From Streptococcus uberis (GTDB lineage Bacteria; Bacillota; Bacilli; Lactobacillales; Streptococcaceae): 64,000 bases of DNA. The DNA lies in the NCBI RefSeq assembly GCF_900475595.1, contig NZ_LS483397.1, positions 529,001-593,000 on the forward strand. Direction: 5' to 3'. A program made the translations under genes and the position numbers. How positions within the stretch are numbered: position 1 is the stretch's first letter; each line of letters opens with the position of its first letter. Under the pieces are notes generated by a model. The model was not told where the DNA came from and ran no database searches. It saw only the letters and a list, made by a program, of their open reading frames with translations. Shown here one piece after another: positions 61,421-64,000 of the stretch.

Positions 61421-62302
61421 ATGAAAATGAATAAAATGCTAACTTTAGCAGTTCTTACTTTGTCAAGTTTTGGTCTTGCAGCTTGTGGAAATAACAATGC
61501 AGACTCTGGTTCAGGATCAAAATCAGGTGGTAAAATTGAAGTTATCACTCGTGAAGAAGGATCTGGTACTCGTGGAGCATTTACAGAAATCACTGGTATC
61601 TTGAAAAAAGATGGTGACAAAGAAGTTGATAATACTTCTAAATCTGCAGTCGTTCAAAACAGTACTGAAGGTGTTATCTCAGCAGTTTCTGGTAACAAAG
61701 ATGCTGTAGGTTATGTGTCACTTGGTTCATTAAATGACAGCGTTAAAGCTATAAAAGTTGACGGTGTAGAAGCAACTTCAAAAACAGTTTCTGATGGTGA
61801 ATACCCAATACAACGTCCATTCAACATCGTATACAATGATAGCCTTTCTGAATTAGGTAAAGATTTCATCAAATACATCCATTCAAAACAAGGTCAAGCA
61901 GTTGTTAAAGAAAATAAATTCGTAGAAGCTAAAGCTGAACAAGCTGAGTACACTTCACAAAAAATGTCTGGTAAACTTTCAGTAGTTGGTTCTACTTCAG
62001 TTTCACCTTTGATGGAAAAACTTGTTGAAGCCTACAAAAAAGAAAATCCAGATGTAACAATCGATATTACTTCAAATGGTTCATCAGCAGGTATCACAGC
62101 TGCTAAAGAAAAAACAGCTGATATTGGTATGGTTTCTCGCGAGTTAACTCCTGAAGAAGGAAAAGACTTAAAACATGATGCGATTGCACTTGACGGTATT
62201 GCAGTTGTTATTAATAAAGACAATTCAGCAGAAGAAGTTAAAATGCAAACAATCACTGATATCTTTACTGGCAAAGTAACAAGCTGGGATAAAGTTAAAT
62301 AA
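61421..62302 (+). CDS. pstS: Phosphate-binding lipoprotein PstS
   Basis: I start at ATG 61421 after AAAAGGTG; the GTG at 61412 lies within the ribosome site. The 293-residue protein has a lipoprotein signal with lipobox LAAC (Cys22), then a Ser/Gly-rich linker and a phosphate-binding domain with TREEGSGTRGAF and VGSTSVSPLMEK, both typical of PstS. It captures phosphate outside the membrane for PstCAB. A stem-loop separates it from pstC. Confidence 0.96.
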   Translation: MKMNKMLTLAVLTLSSFGLAACGNNNADSGSGSKSGGKIEVITREEGSGTRGAFTEITGILKKDGDKEVDNTSKSAVVQNSTEGVISAVSGNKDAVGYVSLGSLNDSVKAIKVDGVEATSKTVSDGEYPIQRPFNIVYNDSLSELGKDFIKYIHSKQGQAVVKENKFVEAKAEQAEYTSQKMSGKLSVVGSTSVSPLMEKLVEAYKKENPDVTIDITSNGSSAGITAAKEKTADIGMVSRELTPEEGKDLKHDAIALDGIAVVINKDNSAEEVKMQTITDIFTGKVTSWDKVK

Positions 62303-62314
62303 GTCGATTAATTT

Positions 62315-62345
62315 GTAAGGGGGACAACGGTCTCCCTTACTTTTC
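62315..62345 (+). terminator. Intercistronic hairpin between pstS and pstC
   Basis: GTAAGGGGGA and TCTCCCTTAC form a 10-pair stem with one wobble pair (62315-62340), followed by TTTTCATTGTTTT. It may partly end transcription or protect the pstS mRNA so that binding protein exceeds permease. Confidence 0.7.
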
Positions 62346-62367
62346 ATTGTTTTAGAAAGGAAAGCGT

Positions 62368-63231
62368 GTGAAAAAACAAGCTTTAAAAGAAGATATCTTT
62401 AGGATTATATTCTTCCTTAGTGCCGCAACAGCAATTATTGCCATTCTATTGATTTGTGTTTTTATCTTTATGAATGGTCTTCCATTCATTGGTAAATATG
62501 GAGTTAGTAATTTCCTTTTAGGACAAGATTGGTCACCATCAAATAAACCAGCAAGTTTTGGTATATTCCCAATGATCATGGGGTCCGTTTTAATTACTTT
62601 AGGTGCCATTATCATTGGTGTACCTACAGGTATTTTTACTTCTGTCTTTATGGTTTATTATTGTCCTAAACAAATCTACCATTTTTTGAAATCTGCCATT
62701 AACTTGATGGCAGCTATTCCATCAATTGTTTATGGATTTTTTGGTTTACAATTACTTGTACCGTGGATAAGGACATTTTCTGGAAATGGGATGAGCGTCT
62801 TAACAGCATCTATTTTGTTAGGAATCATGATTCTTCCAACGATTATCAGTTTGTCAGAATCAGCAATTCGAACAGTTCCAAGTAGTTACTACTCAGGAAG
62901 TTTGGCCTTGGGAGCAAGCCACGAACGTACTATTTTTAAAGTTATCGTTCCAGCTGCTAAATCAGGAATATTCTCTGCCATTATCTTAGGTGTAGGACGT
63001 GCCATCGGTGAAACAATGGCGGTTATCCTTGTTGCAGGAAATCAACCCTTATTACCAAGCGGACTCTTTGAAGGAACCAGAACGATGACAACAAATATTG
63101 TTTTGGAAATGGCTTATGCGTCTGGTCAACACCGTGAGGCATTAATTGCAACGTCAGCCGTTCTCTTCGTCTTTATCTTATTAATTAATGCTTGCTTTGC
63201 ATATGTGAAAGGAAAATCCGTTCATGAGTAA
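62368..63231 (+). CDS. pstC: Phosphate ABC transporter permease PstC
   Basis: The 287-residue permease starts with GTG after AAAGGAAAG and has six helices. The conserved loop ALGASHERTIFKVIVPAAKSGIFSAI and RAIGETMAV match PstC. The stop overlaps pstA by eight bases. Confidence 0.95.
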   Translation: MKKQALKEDIFRIIFFLSAATAIIAILLICVFIFMNGLPFIGKYGVSNFLLGQDWSPSNKPASFGIFPMIMGSVLITLGAIIIGVPTGIFTSVFMVYYCPKQIYHFLKSAINLMAAIPSIVYGFFGLQLLVPWIRTFSGNGMSVLTASILLGIMILPTIISLSESAIRTVPSSYYSGSLALGASHERTIFKVIVPAAKSGIFSAIILGVGRAIGETMAVILVAGNQPLLPSGLFEGTRTMTTNIVLEMAYASGQHREALIATSAVLFVFILLINACFAYVKGKSVHE

Positions 63232-64000
63232 ATATATTTTGAAAGGCTTGGTTTATCTTTTTTCATTATTAACTTTTGGGTCACTTTTCCTGATCATTGG
63301 TTTTATTCTCGTTAAAGGTTTACCAAATATCACCCCACAACTTTTCCAATGGCACTACACATCAGAAAATGTTTCTTTAATGCCAGCTATTATCTCAACC
63401 GTGATTTTGGTTTTTGGTTCATTATTGTTAGCTCTCCCAATTGGTGTTTTCGCAGGCTTTTACTTGGTCGAATATGCTAAAAAAGGGTCTATCTGGGTTA
63501 AAATGATGCGTATTGCTTCAGATACCTTATCTGGGATTCCATCAATTGTATTTGGTTTATTTGGGATGTTATTCTTTGTTGTTTTCCTTGGTTTCCAATA
63601 TTCATTACTATCAGGAATTTTAACTTCAGTTATTATGGTGCTACCTGTTATCATTCGTGCAACGGAAGAAGCCTTACTTGCAGTTAGTGATAGCATGCGT
63701 CAAGCAAGTTTTGGATTAGGTGCCGGAAAATTGAGAACAATTTTTAAAATTGTTCTTCCAGTAGCAATGCCTGGTATTTTGTCAGGTGTTATCCTAGCTA
63801 TTGGCCGTATTGTTGGAGAAACTGCAGCACTCATGTATACTTTAGGAACTTCTACCAACATGCCAACAAGTCTAATGGCCTCTGGGCGTTCATTGGCACT
63901 TCATATGTATATGTTATCTAGTGAGGGTCTCCACGTCAAAGAAGCTTATGCAACTGGCGTTATCCTAATTATTACTGTATTGATTATCAATTCTATTTCT
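63224..64000 (+). CDS. pstA: Phosphate ABC transporter permease PstA (3' end outside window)
   Basis: ATG at 63224 overlaps the pstC end. The frame is open to the window edge (259 codons). It begins MSKYILKGLVYLFSLLTFGS and contains ASDTLSGIPSIVFGLFGM, LGAGKLRTIFKIVLPVAMPGI and GRIVGETAALMYTLGTS, typical of PstA. One or two more pst genes (pstB) and phoU should follow outside the window. Confidence 0.94.
   Translation, partial: MSKYILKGLVYLFSLLTFGSLFLIIGFILVKGLPNITPQLFQWHYTSENVSLMPAIISTVILVFGSLLLALPIGVFAGFYLVEYAKKGSIWVKMMRIASDTLSGIPSIVFGLFGMLFFVVFLGFQYSLLSGILTSVIMVLPVIIRATEEALLAVSDSMRQASFGLGAGKLRTIFKIVLPVAMPGILSGVILAIGRIVGETAALMYTLGTSTNMPTSLMASGRSLALHMYMLSSEGLHVKEAYATGVILIITVLIINSIS

Noticed and set aside
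1..64000. CRISPR arrays, transposases, prophage, tRNA or rRNA genes
   Set aside because: I looked for regular spaced repeats, transposase motifs, phage genes and tRNA-like cloverleafs and saw none that I could support.

Overview
The window is chromosomal DNA from a low-GC Firmicute, almost certainly a Streptococcus. The evidence is gene content and order: vicR-vicK-vicX-rnc-smc-HAD-HAD-ftsY, mutM-coaE-pmrA-rpmG-secG-rnr-smpB, divergent pepQ/ccpA, a blp/sil-type bacteriocin locus and an LL-type dhaQS/dhaKLM cluster. The pyogenic group (S. uberis or S. parauberis-like) is my best guess, but I cannot fix the species from sequence alone. I see no tRNA, rRNA, CRISPR, prophage or transposase.

Region 1 (1-9509) is a modular bacteriocin island. 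It starts inside a LytTR response regulator and a HPK10-type histidine kinase. Convergent to these are a short gene for a double-glycine pheromone precursor (1850-1996, minus) and a C39-peptidase ABC exporter (minus). Then come rightward modules of bacteriocin peptides and immunity genes: a decayed peptide with a broken membrane protein, a BlpM/BlpN-like two-peptide pair with membrane proteins, two peptides resembling class IIa bacteriocins without YGNGV (each followed by an EntA-type immunity gene), duplicated fragments, an immunity pseudogene and an orphan immunity gene. Two rightward promoters share paired 10-bp repeats (period 20 bp) placed 30-31 bp before the -10 box; the exporter promoter has one such half-site at the same distance. 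This is a plausible regulon of the LytTR regulator. Several parts look damaged: the kinase start, the first peptide's start and leader, and homopolymer frameshifts.

Region 2 (9689-20056) is housekeeping: DNA repair (mutM), CoA synthesis (coaE), a YczE-like membrane protein, a HerA-like ATPase, the PmrA efflux pump, L33, SecG, RNase R, SmpB, a GT2 glycosyltransferase, a glyoxalase and a nitroreductase.

Region 3 (20266-32793) is carbohydrate-related. It has a CcpA-controlled Lac/cellobiose-type PTS operon with its own PRD regulator and a MupG/DUF871 protein, then pepQ/ccpA, an intracellular alpha-amylase and two glycolipid glycosyltransferases.

Region 4 (32862-43622) holds T-box-controlled thrS, the dihydroxyacetone kinase system (dhaQ-dhaS divergent from dhaK-dhaL-dhaM-glpF), a DUF3114 protein and an acidic amino-acid type ABC transporter.

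Region 5 (43786-64000) has vicRKX, rnc, smc, two HAD phosphatases, ftsY, a YkgJ cluster protein, a membrane-anchored amidase, an epimerase, a permease pair, a 48-residue protein, a VOC protein and the phosphate regulon (two-component system then pstS-pstC-pstA, the last cut by the window edge).
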